This document shows, one piece after another, positions 31,454 through 40,700 of a stretch of 64,000 nucleotides of DNA. Position 1 is the first letter of the stretch. Each line of letters opens with the position of its first letter. The notes under the pieces were generated by a model. The model ran no database searches and was not told the origin of the DNA. It saw nothing but the letters and a program-made list of their open reading frames with translations. The DNA is taken from positions 6,071 through 70,070 of the forward strand of contig JANPJV010000314.1 of assembly GCA_031425695.1 (NCBI GenBank), given 5' to 3'. The DNA is from JANPJV01 sp031425695. Its GTDB lineage: Bacteria; Pseudomonadota; Gammaproteobacteria; Xanthomonadales; SZUA-5. The position numbers and the translations under genes were made by a program.

Positions 31454-33740
31454 GTCGCTGATGGCGACCGCGATCATGGCGGGGCTCGCATTTGCCGGGC
31501 GCTTCGTCGAAGCCGACGGCGACACCGAGGGCCACTTGGTTGAGGGCTCGCTGTCGTTCGACCAGACGTCGAACCTGCTGCAGGCAGCGCTGCGCCGTCA
31601 CTACGGCCTCGGCCAAGCCGAGTGGATCTATCCCGATTCGATCTACGCCGACCGCGTCATCGTGCGTCGGGACGGCAAGCTAATCGAGTTCCCCTATTCG
31701 ATCGCGGCCAACAACGAGATCACGCTCGGTGCGGCTCGCGAAGTGGTCATGGAGCCGGTGCCGATCTCCGGGCAGCTGGTTGAAGCGGTGAGGAGTGCCG
31801 ATGACCAGGCGCCGACCAATCGCTTCGTGATCCGCGTCATTCGCAGCGGGCTCAGCCGCAACGGCGTGGACTACCCCGCGGCGGTGCTGCGTGAGTCGGC
31901 TCCGCTGTTTGACCGTGCGCGCGTCTGCGCTGTCAGCGACGAGGAGCACATCCGGGACCTGCCCGCCAAACGCGACGCCGGCAAGATCATCGGCCGGTTA
32001 AGCAAGCCGCGGTTCGTCGAGTCCGGTACCGGTGGCGAACTCCTCGCCGACCTGGTCGTGATCGACAGCGGCTGGGCAGACCGTTTCCGCGAGGCGATCT
32101 CGGCCGGCGCGGCTGACCTTTTCGGCTTCTCGATCGACGCATCCGGTACCTGGAAAAAGGCCGGACGTTTCCGCGAGGCCACCGCGATCAACAAGGTCGC
32201 ATCCGTCGACGTCGTGTCCGAACCGGGCGCTGGCGGTCAACTCATTCGCCTCGTCGAGGCCGTCAACCCCGCATCCCGTCACCAGGAGTCGATCATGAAT
32301 CGAGCGCAAATGCTTGCGCTGTTGCAGAAGATGAACCCGAACCGGGCGGCGGCGCTTGCCGATGCGTCCGATGCGGAAGTTGCGGGCGCGTTCCGTGAAG
32401 CGTGCGAGCACGCTGCTCAGACCAATGGGAACGGCGTAACCGCTGATGCCGTGGCCGAGCAGATCCGCATGGTGGAGGCGCGCGTCACCGCGCGAACCAC
32501 GATCGCGGGCAGCGGCCTGCCGGCGCCGGCCGTCGAGCGCCTCCAGGCTGACTTCAACGGTCGCGCCAGCTTCGTCGAGGCCGACGTGACCGCGGCGATC
32601 ACCGCCGAGCGTGCCTACCTGGGCCGCTTCGTCGAAACCCCGATCACCGGTCTCGGTGGCGGCTCGGTCGTGGCTGGCCAGGATCGTTCGGAAAAGGTAC
32701 GCGAGCAGCTCGACCACCTGTTCGATCCCGCGCGCCGCGCCGGCTCGTTCCGCGAGGCCTACGCCGATATCACCGGCGACCGCGCGGTCACCGGCCTGCT
32801 CGCCAACTGCAACCGCACACGCCTGGCCGAAGCCCTCGGTGGCGGCCGGTTCGTGGAAGCGGTGTCGGCTGCGACTTTTGCCGAAATCCTCGGTGACTCG
32901 ATCACCCGCGCGATGGTTCGCGACTACAACCTGTCGAACATGTGGGATGACTGGCGGGTGCTGTGCGACGTCGTGCCCGTGAACGATTTTCGCACCCAGC
33001 GTCGCACCCGCATGGGCGGCTACGGCAACCTCCCGGCTGTCGCCGAGAACGGCGCCTATGCGGCACTGACCACGCCGGGCGATGAAGAGGCGACCTACGC
33101 GGCCACCAAGCGTGGCGGCACGGAGACGATCTCGATCGAGGCGATCGCCAACGATGACGTCGGCGCCATTCGCCGCATCCCGAGCAAGCTGGCACAGGCG
33201 GCGAAGCAGACGCTGTATCGCTTCGTGCTCGATTTTCTGGCCACGAACGCGGCGATCTACGACACGGTCGCTCTGGCGCATGCCACGCACAACAACCTCG
33301 GGGCGACGGCGCTCAGCGCTGCAACCTTCGCGGCGGCGCGCTTGGCGATGCTGCAGCAGGTCGAGGCCGGCAGCACCGAGCGCATTGGGCTGGTGGCACG
33401 CCACCTGTTCATCCCGACCAACCTCGAAGAAACGGCGTTCGACCTTTTCGTCCGCAACACCAACAACGACGAGACCTTCGTCCAGTCGCGCAAGCCCACG
33501 GCCCATGTCGTGCCGTACTGGACCGACGCCAACAACTGGTGGGTCACCGCAGACAAGGCCGACGTCCCGCTGATCGAGTTGGGCTTCTACGGCGGCCGAG
33601 AGGAACCGGAGCTGTTCGTGCAGGACAACCCGACCCAGGGCAGCCTGTTCTCCAACGACCAGCTGAAATACAAGATGCGCCACATTTACGGCGGCGCAGT
33701 GAAGGATTACCGCGGCTTCTACGGCGCCGTGGTCGCCTGA
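31443..33740 (+). CDS. Prohead protease-major capsid protein fusion
   Basis: 765 residues. The N-terminal 280 resemble a prohead protease (TNRFVIRVIRSGLSRNGVDYPAAVL; EEHIRDLPAKRDAGKIIGRLS; SAGAADLFGFSIDASG). A linker follows, and residues from about 490 form an HK97-fold major capsid (YNLSNMWDDWRVLCDVVPVNDFRTQRRTRMGGYG ... RHLFIPTNLEE ... FVQDNPTQGSLFSNDQLKYKMRHIYGG). In Mu, protease and coat are separate genes. A short motif, (R/S)F(V/R)EA and LVEA variants, recurs about a dozen times through the first 500 residues. Confidence 0.85.
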   Translation: MARKSLMATAIMAGLAFAGRFVEADGDTEGHLVEGSLSFDQTSNLLQAALRRHYGLGQAEWIYPDSIYADRVIVRRDGKLIEFPYSIAANNEITLGAAREVVMEPVPISGQLVEAVRSADDQAPTNRFVIRVIRSGLSRNGVDYPAAVLRESAPLFDRARVCAVSDEEHIRDLPAKRDAGKIIGRLSKPRFVESGTGGELLADLVVIDSGWADRFREAISAGAADLFGFSIDASGTWKKAGRFREATAINKVASVDVVSEPGAGGQLIRLVEAVNPASRHQESIMNRAQMLALLQKMNPNRAAALADASDAEVAGAFREACEHAAQTNGNGVTADAVAEQIRMVEARVTARTTIAGSGLPAPAVERLQADFNGRASFVEADVTAAITAERAYLGRFVETPITGLGGGSVVAGQDRSEKVREQLDHLFDPARRAGSFREAYADITGDRAVTGLLANCNRTRLAEALGGGRFVEAVSAATFAEILGDSITRAMVRDYNLSNMWDDWRVLCDVVPVNDFRTQRRTRMGGYGNLPAVAENGAYAALTTPGDEEATYAATKRGGTETISIEAIANDDVGAIRRIPSKLAQAAKQTLYRFVLDFLATNAAIYDTVALAHATHNNLGATALSAATFAAARLAMLQQVEAGSTERIGLVARHLFIPTNLEETAFDLFVRNTNNDETFVQSRKPTAHVVPYWTDANNWWVTADKADVPLIELGFYGGREEPELFVQDNPTQGSLFSNDQLKYKMRHIYGGAVKDYRGFYGAVVA

Positions 33741-33787
33741 TCTGACTGGCTGAGCTTCCGAACAACCAGCGAGCGAGCGGCAAGCCA

Positions 33788-33811
33788 AGGCGCCCCAGGG
33801 ATGGGGCGCCT
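33788..33811 (+). terminator. GNRA-capped hairpin after the capsid gene
   Basis: Perfect 10-bp stem AGGCGCCCCA / TGGGGCGCCT with tetraloop GGGA, 48 bp after the capsid stop, no T-run. Probably an attenuator or mRNA-stabilising structure that keeps capsid messages in excess over downstream ones. Confidence 0.5.
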
Positions 33812-33833
33812 GGTCACTGACAGAGGGAACGTA

Positions 33834-33950
33834 ATGGGCTTCTGGCTGACCGTGTCGCACCTGGTGCTCGCTGCTGTGGTCCTCGGGCTGCTGTTGATTG
33901 CCCGCTGGAACATCAAGCGCCGTGGCGGCAGTTGCGGCTCTGGCTACTGA
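33834..33950 (+). CDS. Tiny single-helix membrane protein, 38 aa
   Basis: MGFWLTVSHLVLAAVVLGLLLIARWNIKRRGGSCGSGY: one membrane helix followed by a basic end. AGAGGGA lies 7 nt upstream of the ATG. Ends 3 bp before the next gene. Role unknown. Confidence 0.55.
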   Translation: MGFWLTVSHLVLAAVVLGLLLIARWNIKRRGGSCGSGY

Positions 33951-33953
33951 CCC

Positions 33954-34619
33954 ATGTCCCTCGCCGCCTACCAAGATTTGATTGCCGACCTGGTGCGGGA
34001 CCGCGAGTCCCGGATCTCGACGGCGCAGCTCAGCGCTGCGCTACAGCGCGCCGTGCTCCGTTACTCCGATCACCGGCCGCTGGTGTTGGTCGAAGACGTC
34101 ACGAGCGCGGGCGGGCGACGCCTGGCGCTGCCGTCCGAGTGGCAGGCTGGCCGCAGCCAGGTCGTTTCACTCGAATACCCCGCAGGCGATGTGCCGGCCA
34201 CCTACATCGAGCCGGGCACGTACCTGATCTATCAAGGGCCGTCGTCATCCGAGCTGGAGCTCGAATACTCGCTCAGCGCTGGCGAAGAGGTGCGGGTCAG
34301 CTATGGCCGCGCGCACACGCTCGACGACGACACCGACACCATCCCGGATCGCGACGCGCCCGCCGTAGCCGCACTCGCAGCGAGCGATCTGTGCGGCCAG
34401 ATGGCGCGTTACTACGGCCAGGAAAGCGAGTCCTCGATCTCCGCTGATGCGGTCGACCGCAAGAGCAAGGCTGAGACCTACCGAATGTTCGAGCGCGATC
34501 TGCGTGCTCGCTACTTCACGCACATCGGCATCTCCGATCGCGACACGCAGGCGGCTGGCGTCGTCGTCGCGCCTGCGCGGCCTGCCGAGCGCACCCGCAT
34601 TTTCGGGCGGCGCCGGTGA
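33954..34619 (+). CDS. Head-tail connector (adaptor) protein
   Basis: 221 residues: MSLAAYQDLIADLVRDRESRISTAQLSAALQRAVLRYSDHRP, beta-rich centre, then APAVAALAASDLCGQMARYYGQESESSISADAVDRKSKAETYRMFERDLRARY. The helical C-terminus with Tyr-rich tail fits head-tail adaptor (gp6/gp15-like) proteins. Next to capsid and tail completion genes. Confidence 0.65.
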   Translation: MSLAAYQDLIADLVRDRESRISTAQLSAALQRAVLRYSDHRPLVLVEDVTSAGGRRLALPSEWQAGRSQVVSLEYPAGDVPATYIEPGTYLIYQGPSSSELELEYSLSAGEEVRVSYGRAHTLDDDTDTIPDRDAPAVAALAASDLCGQMARYYGQESESSISADAVDRKSKAETYRMFERDLRARYFTHIGISDRDTQAAGVVVAPARPAERTRIFGRRR

Positions 34620-35122
34620 ACCTCTACATCGACTTCTCGCCCCTTGACCTCGGCATCCGGGTCCTCGGTGCCGGTGCCCGCGCCCGACTGCCTGCTGAGC
34701 TGGAGATTGCCGCGATCGAAGGCATGTTGTTGCTGCAGGGCGAACTGATGCAGGCATTGCCCAAAGGTGCGGGTGGTGTCGGTGGTGGTTCCGGCCTGGC
34801 CGCGAGCGTGAGCTACGGAGTCGAGCGGACCGCTTCGGGCGCCGTCGGCGAAATTGGTTCGCCGCTCGAGTACGCCGAGCACGTCGAGTTCGGCACGCGA
34901 CCACACTTCCCGCCCATCCAGCCGCTGCAAGACTGGGTCGAGGTAAAGCTCGGGCTGCGTGGTGCCGAGGCGCGCTCCGTCGCACACGCGATCGCGGTCA
35001 CGATCGGTCGCCGCGGCACTGCCGCCCAGCCGGTCTGGGAGCCGACGTTCACCCGGTGCCAACCAATGCTTCGCGCCAAAGTCAATGCGGCAATCGACCG
35101 CGCTGTGGAGGCCTTGCCGTGA
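34616..35122 (+). CDS. Tail completion/HK97 gp10-like protein
   Basis: 168 residues: EIAAIEGMLLLQGELMQALPKGAGGVGGGSGLAASVSYGVER, LEYAEHVEFGTRPHFPPIQPLQDWVEVKLGL. The YA-HVEFGT-PHFPP block is the hallmark of HK97 gp10-like neck/tail proteins. GTG start overlaps the previous stop. Confidence 0.78.
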   Translation: MNLYIDFSPLDLGIRVLGAGARARLPAELEIAAIEGMLLLQGELMQALPKGAGGVGGGSGLAASVSYGVERTASGAVGEIGSPLEYAEHVEFGTRPHFPPIQPLQDWVEVKLGLRGAEARSVAHAIAVTIGRRGTAAQPVWEPTFTRCQPMLRAKVNAAIDRAVEALP

Positions 35123-35607
35123 GCCTGAGCCTCTCTGCCGTGCGCGATGCAATTGTGGCCAAGCTGCGCGGCATTCCCGGAATCGGCCCGGTCAGCGCTT
35201 TCGAGCCGCTCGGAAAAGACCTGGCCGCGTTGAAAAAGTATTACGTGGCAGCCGGTTCCGGCGTGCTCCGCGGCTGGTACCTGCGCCGCATGGCAACTGC
35301 CGAAGTGGGCGAAATCTACGAGCGGTCGGCCGACTACACGACCTGGCGCATCCAGGGCTATGTCGCCGTCAGTGGCGATGGCGCCTCCGAGCTCGATGCG
35401 CAGGAACTGGTCGAGACGATCCGCCAGGCCTTCCGAGAGGACTACAACCTCGGCGGCGTGGTTGCCTCGCAATCGGCATCCAGTCGCGGCGGCGAGATCC
35501 ACGTGCAGCTGCGCGAATTCACCACTGTCATGTTCTGCGAAGTGCTCTGTCACTCCATACGCCTGGAGCTGAGCACGGAGCGCCATTTGGAAATCGAGGA
35601 GCCCTGA
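35119..35607 (+). CDS. Tail terminator-like protein, 162 aa
   Basis: MSLSLSAVRDAIVAKLRGIPGIGPVSAFEPLGKDLAALKKYY ... TTWRIQGYVAVSGDGASELDAQELVETIRQAF. The pattern (helix, loop, beta strands, Q-L-E-I) and its position before the tube gene fit a tail terminator. GTG start with GTGA overlap. Confidence 0.65.
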   Translation: MSLSLSAVRDAIVAKLRGIPGIGPVSAFEPLGKDLAALKKYYVAAGSGVLRGWYLRRMATAEVGEIYERSADYTTWRIQGYVAVSGDGASELDAQELVETIRQAFREDYNLGGVVASQSASSRGGEIHVQLREFTTVMFCEVLCHSIRLELSTERHLEIEEP

Positions 35608-35609
35608 AA

Positions 35610-35876
35610 ATGCGTGTCGTCAACGACAAAAACGGCAACTACGTGCGCACCGAAAACGTAACCGCGCCGCCTCCGGCGAGCGGCATGTTCTGCGCTCGCG
35701 ATGAACACGGAGTGCCGGTGGCGCTCGCTGCCCGCCAGCACGAGCAGCAGCTTGCGGCCGAGCGGGCCGAGGCCGCCACCAAGAAGGAAGCCCGCCGCGC
35801 CGCGCGCGACAAGTCGGTCGAGGTCGCAAAGCCGGGCGACGCGCCGGCCGCGGCAACCGACCAGCCCAAGGAGTAA
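35610..35876 (+). CDS. Small charged tail-module protein, 88 aa
   Basis: MRVVNDKNGNYVRTENVTAPPPASGMFCARDEHGVPVALAARQ, then an Ala/Arg/Lys/Glu coiled tail (ERAEAATKKEARRAARDK). GAGGAG precedes the start. No function recognised. Confidence 0.6.
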   Translation: MRVVNDKNGNYVRTENVTAPPPASGMFCARDEHGVPVALAARQHEQQLAAERAEAATKKEARRAARDKSVEVAKPGDAPAAATDQPKE

Positions 35877-35883
35877 CTGAGCC

Positions 35884-36834
35884 ATGTCGTTGTCTGCCAA
35901 GAAAGTCTTGCTCGCGGCCAAAGTCGAGGCCGCCTATGGCGTCGCCGAAACTCTGGCTGGCGCGAATGCGGTGCTTACCCGCGATCTGGAAATCATGCCG
36001 TTTGAGGGTGAGGCGCTCGATCGAGAGCTGGACCGCCCCCAGTTCGGTGCCTCCGATCGAATCCACGTCGGGCTGCACGTGCGGATCAAGTTCAAGGTCG
36101 AGCTGGTGGGATCGGGCACGCTCGGTACCGCCCCGGCCTTCGGTGATCTGCTGCAGGGATGCCGCTTGCTTGAAACCATCGTCGCGGTGACAAGTGTCGA
36201 ATACAAGCCGCTCTCCAGCGACACCACAAGCGTGACGATGAAGTTCAATATGGATGGCATCGACCACCTGGTGGTCGGCGCGGTTGGCAACGTCATGATC
36301 GAGCTCGACGCCAACCAGATCCCGTACCTGAATTTCGATTTCATCGGGATCTACGCCGACCCGACCGCGACGGCAGCGCTCAACCCGGCTGCCGGGTGGG
36401 CGAACTATGTCCGGCCAGAGCCGATTGGCTTCGCCGCCACCACCGCGATGTCGTTCTACGGGATCACGACTGGTTGGAACCTGCGCAACTTCAAGCTGGA
36501 TGTCGGCAACGACGTGCAGTACTTCGAAGGGCCGGGCGAGCAGCTCGTCGACCTGGTCGATCGCGACGGCAAGGGCAGCCTGGTGATGCTCCAGCGCGCA
36601 GTCGGCACGTTCAACCAGTTCACCCAGGCGCGCACCAACACCCTCGGGGCGCTGCTGATCACACACGGTACGGTTGCCGCCAATCGTTGGCACCTGTCGG
36701 CGCCGACGGTCCAGATCCTGCAGCCGAAGTACGGCGACGACCGCAACCGGGCAACGATGAACGTTGACCTGGCGTTCGTGCCGACCAGCACCGGCGACGA
36801 CGAGTTCAAGTTGCGGTTCGCATCGGCAGCCTGA
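35884..36834 (+). CDS. Major tail tube protein
   Basis: 316 residues: MSLSAKKVLLAAKVEAAYGVAETLAGANAVLTRDLEIMPFEGEALDRELDRPQFGAS, LLQGCRLLETIVAVTSVEYKPLSSDT, MKFNMDGIDHLVVGAVGNVMIELDANQIPYLNFDFIGIYADP. This is the beta-barrel pattern of siphovirus tube proteins in transposable phages with long non-contractile tails. No sheath gene is present. A 20-bp palindrome follows the stop. Confidence 0.82.
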   Translation: MSLSAKKVLLAAKVEAAYGVAETLAGANAVLTRDLEIMPFEGEALDRELDRPQFGASDRIHVGLHVRIKFKVELVGSGTLGTAPAFGDLLQGCRLLETIVAVTSVEYKPLSSDTTSVTMKFNMDGIDHLVVGAVGNVMIELDANQIPYLNFDFIGIYADPTATAALNPAAGWANYVRPEPIGFAATTAMSFYGITTGWNLRNFKLDVGNDVQYFEGPGEQLVDLVDRDGKGSLVMLQRAVGTFNQFTQARTNTLGALLITHGTVAANRWHLSAPTVQILQPKYGDDRNRATMNVDLAFVPTSTGDDEFKLRFASAA

Positions 36835-36858
36835 TCGCTGGCTGACCTGTCACCACGG

Positions 36859-36878
36859 GCGCCGTCGATCGACGGCGC
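36859..36878 (+). terminator. Perfect 20-bp palindrome after the tail tube gene
   Basis: GCGCCGTC GATC GACGGCGC, 25 bp after the tube stop. Shares its 8-bp stem with the hairpins at both outer transcript ends (3977 and 46439). No T-run. Probably limits readthrough so that tube protein exceeds later products. Confidence 0.5.
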
Positions 36879-36918
36879 TCGCGTTTCCACCAACCGAAAC
36901 CTGTAGGAACCCCCAACC

Positions 36919-37350
36919 ATGAGCACCAAGAGTAAGAGGACCGGGCCGATTCCATTCGTCCTGGACACTGAAACGACCTTCAAGTGGCCGGTGACCGTAC
37001 TGGTGCCGTCGGCCACCAACGTCGGCCAGAAGGTCAAGATGAAGTTCGAGGCCGAGTTCGTGCACGTGTCCCAGGAGCGGCGCCTGGAGCTGATGACCGA
37101 GCACCGCGAGGCCATGAAGGAAATCGCCACCTCGTCGCCCGAGGAACAGATGGAAGGCCTCTTCAGCATCGCGCAGCGTGTCCTGGACGAGGTGTTTGTC
37201 GGTGCGACCGGGATCCTGAATCGCGACAGGCAGCCGGTCGAATTCTCCGATGAGACCAAGAAGGCCCTGATCCAGCACCAGATGGTCTACCCAGCCATTT
37301 TCGAGGCCTACAACTCTGCGATCCGGCAGCAGGAGCCGCGGGGAAACTAA
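36919..37350 (+). CDS. Tail assembly chaperone (G-like)
   Basis: 143 residues: MSTKSKRTGPIPFVLDTETTFKWPVTVLVPSATNVGQKVKMKFEAEFVHVSQERR ... EVFVGATGILNRDRQPVEFSDETKKAL. Position between tube and tape measure is that of lambda G. The last sense codons are CGG GGA AAC TAA, which contain the slippery heptamer GGGAAAC (37341-37347). Confidence 0.82.
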   Translation: MSTKSKRTGPIPFVLDTETTFKWPVTVLVPSATNVGQKVKMKFEAEFVHVSQERRLELMTEHREAMKEIATSSPEEQMEGLFSIAQRVLDEVFVGATGILNRDRQPVEFSDETKKALIQHQMVYPAIFEAYNSAIRQQEPRGN

Positions 37351-37784
37351 TCGAGCTCGCCTACGTCTGGGCGAGCCAGGAGGAGGTTCCGAGCTGCGAT
37401 GAAGATCTGCGAGCAATGCAAGAGGGCGGCGCCGACGAGAAAACCCTCGCTCGGTACCGCACGCAGTTCGAAGAGCAGGTCGCGGCGCTCTGGATCTCTG
37501 CCGTGTACCGCAACGGCGCCTGGCGCTCAGCAGCTGGCGAGCTGCTTGCGATCGATGTCCTTCCCGAAAACCTGTTGGCCTGGGCCGTGTTTCGTTGCTG
37601 CCAGAGCCAGTGGGACATGCCGGGCGGCTTCAGCGGGAAATGCGGGCTGCCCTGGACCGAAGTCGAGGCGGCCATGCGGATGATGGAGATCCCACGCTCG
37701 ATGAGGTTTCAGGTCTTTATCGGGGTTCGCGTGCTGGTTGAGCACGCGCGAGTCAAGCTGATCGAGCGGATGCCCAAGAAGTGA
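36919..37784 (+). CDS. Tail assembly chaperone GT fusion by -1 frameshift
   Basis: A slip of one base back on G GGA AAC (37341-37347) continues translation as N-LIELAYVWASQEEVPSCDEDLRAM... up to 37784, giving a 288-residue product. The downstream frame is open across the G stop with no stop codon between slip and end, and is protein-like (LARYRTQFEEQVAALWISAVYRNGAW ... AMRMMEIPRSMRFQVF). The fusion is the lambda G/GT arrangement that coats the tape measure protein. An independent start at 37416 has no good ribosome site and is less likely. Confidence 0.82.
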
Positions 37785-40700
37785 ACGAATATCGCCTCGC
37801 CATCGTTATCGATGCCAACGGTCGCCCGGCGATCGAGGCGATCAACAAGATCACCGGTGCCAGCCAGGGCCTCACGACTGCGCAGCGTAACGTCGCGGCC
37901 GGCGCGGACCGCCAGGCGCAGGCCACCAGGCGCGCGAACACGGAGATGGAATCCCTCGGCGCGACGGCGCGCCGGGTGCAGGGCTTCCTGGCAGCCGTGT
38001 TCGGCGCCGCCGTTGTGCGAGAGATCATCGGCACGACCAACCGTATCGACGGCATGAGCCGGACGCTGCAGGGCGTCCTCGGCAGCTCACGGGCTGCGGC
38101 CTCGGGAATATCCTTCATCAGGGCGGAAGCCGATCGGCTCGGGATTGCGTTTGAACCCGCGCTCAACGGCTACACCAAACTCGCCGCGGCGGCCCGCGGT
38201 ACCGAACTGGCACCGAAGGTCAACGAGCTGACCAGCGCCATCCTGCAGGCAGGCCGCGCGTTCAACGCATCGGGCGAGCAGATCGGCGGCGCCATCACCG
38301 CGATCGAGCAGATGATCAGCAAGGGAACGGTCTCGGCCGAAGAGCTGCGCGGGCAGCTCGGCGAGCGTATCCCGGGCGCATTCGGCATCGCCGCGCGCGC
38401 GATGGGCGTCACCACCGCCGAACTCGACAAGATGCTCACCAAGGGTGAGGTCGTCGCCAAGGACTTTCTTCCCAAGTTTGCAGCGGAACTCGAACGGTCA
38501 ACGCGGGCCGCAGCGGGCCTCAATGCAGCGTCACCGGCTGCCGAGCTCGAGCGAATTGGCAACGAGCTGCAGAGCATCGCGGTTGACCTGGGCACTGGAC
38601 TCTTCGAAGGGCTGGGCAGTGGTCTGACAGAGTTCCGTGAGGCGCTCGCTGGCATAAACGCGAAGGACCTAGGCCGGGACATCGGTGAGGCCCTCGGAAG
38701 CATCGCGCGCAGTGCCGATATCGCTGCTGTGGCGATGGTTGCTTTCGCAGGCGCGCGGGGCGTCGGGGCTGCGGTTACAGCACTGCAGGGACTCGGGATC
38801 ATTGCGCGACCAATGCCTGCGGTGATTGCCTCGGCTGGCGCTGCTTTCATGGCGCTCAACGTGCCAGTGGTCGGCAGCACTTCGGCAATCACCGCCTGGA
38901 CCCGAGCGGCCGGCATTGCTTCGACGGTCGGGCGCGGGTTCTTCCTGCTGATGGGCGGCTGGCCTGGGCTCTTGGCCGCTGCTGCAGCAGGCATTTACTA
39001 CTTGGCGACGGCAAAGGGTGAGGTCGCTCAAGCTGCCGATCGGGCTACTGAAGCGATCGACAATCTGCGCGCGGCTACGGATGCAAACCGCCAAAGCTCG
39101 ATCGCCGCCACCCAGGCTGAGATCAAGCGAACTGAGGCGATGATCGCCTCCGCTGTAGCAGCCCGAGCCTCGCTTGCCGCTGCCGGTCCGGCGAGCCTTG
39201 CATCGTTAGGCAGAGAGATCGGGCGGGGTGCAGGGACGCCTGGGCTCGCCGCGCAGGCCGCAAGCATCAACGAGCTGAGTCTTACGCTACTCCGGCTGCG
39301 CGCGGCCATTGCAGAGGCATCCGGGGGCACCGCTGACCTTCGAAAGCTCTGGGCCGGCTTCGACAAGGCCCTTGGGGTTACCAAGCTCCTCAATGCGCTT
39401 GGAATCCAGCTTGGAGAGGTCGAAGATCAAGCGGGCGACACCACAGGCGGGTTCGAGGATCTGCACGCGGCTGCCGAAAAGTACATCGAGTCGCTGCAGG
39501 AACAGATCGCCACGCTCGGGATGTCTCGTGCCGAGCAGGTGCGTTGGGAGGCGGCTCAGCGGGCCAGCAAGGCGGCAACGCGGGAGCAAGCCGAGGAGAT
39601 CCGGCGCCTGGGCGACACGCTGGCTCTCAAGATCGAGCTGACCGAGGCAGCAACCGAAGCCGAGCGTGAAGCAAAGCGAGTCACTGATGACCTGGCGCAA
39701 GCCAATCAGCGCTTGGCACAACGAACGGCGGAGCTGCTCGATCCGTTGCGCAACGTTGCCGACGCCCAGCGCGATTTCAACCAGCTGCAGGGCGATCTGA
39801 CGCAGGCGCTGATGGGGCCTGCCGAACAAGCTCGTGCGCGGTACATCGAGGATCTTCGAATCATCCAGGCGGGCCTGGAAGCGGCATTCGCGGTGGGTCC
39901 GTTGACACCCGATTCTGCAGCGGCCTGGGATGCACGCGCGCGTCAGATGACCGAGCAGGCGGGACGAGTACTCGAACAATCGCTGGCCGAGATCGAGACC
40001 GAATACGACCGCTTCTGGACGGACTTCCTCACGACCGGTAGCGACGCATTCGGCGAGCTTGCAGCGAACGGCTTCGAAGACTGGGAAGGCTTCCTGGACA
40101 AGATGGAGTCGGCCTGGAAGCAGTACATCGGTCGGATGGTCGCGGAGTGGGTTCAGTCCGGACTGACGCAGCTATTGAGCGGTGGCGGAATGGGCGGCTT
40201 CAACCTTGGCAGCGTGTTCGGCGGGGGTGGCGCCGGTGGCGGCGGCGGCTTTATGTCCATGATCAGCAGCGTCTTCGGCGGCGGATCGGGCAGCGGATCG
40301 GGCGGTTTCAACCTTGGCTCGATCGGCAGCATGCTCGGCCTTGGCGGCGGCGGATTCACCGCGGCCGGCGCCGGTGGGCTCGCCCCGATCTTCGGCAGCA
40401 GCACGCTCCTGGGTGGTGCGACCACGAGCGCAACCAGCGGCTTGGTTGGCCTGGGTGGTACGACTGGTGCTGCCGTCAGTGGCATGAGCCAAGTCATGAG
40501 TGCTGCCATGAGCGCAGTGCCTTGGGTGGCTTTGATCGCCGCCGGCATCAGTGCCAATAACCGGGCCTACGCAGCCGGCTGGCGGCCCAACGGCGCCAGC
40601 ACGGTGCTCCCCAATGGACAGTCCATCACTGGAGGGGGCGCCCCGCGCTGGATGGATGGTGCGGTTAGCGACGGGCTCCTTCAGTCCCTTGGATTCTCCG

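Noticed and set aside
37416..37784. Separate gene starting at ATG 37416
   Set aside because: Better explained as the -1 extension of the G-like chaperone; no ribosome site at 37416.
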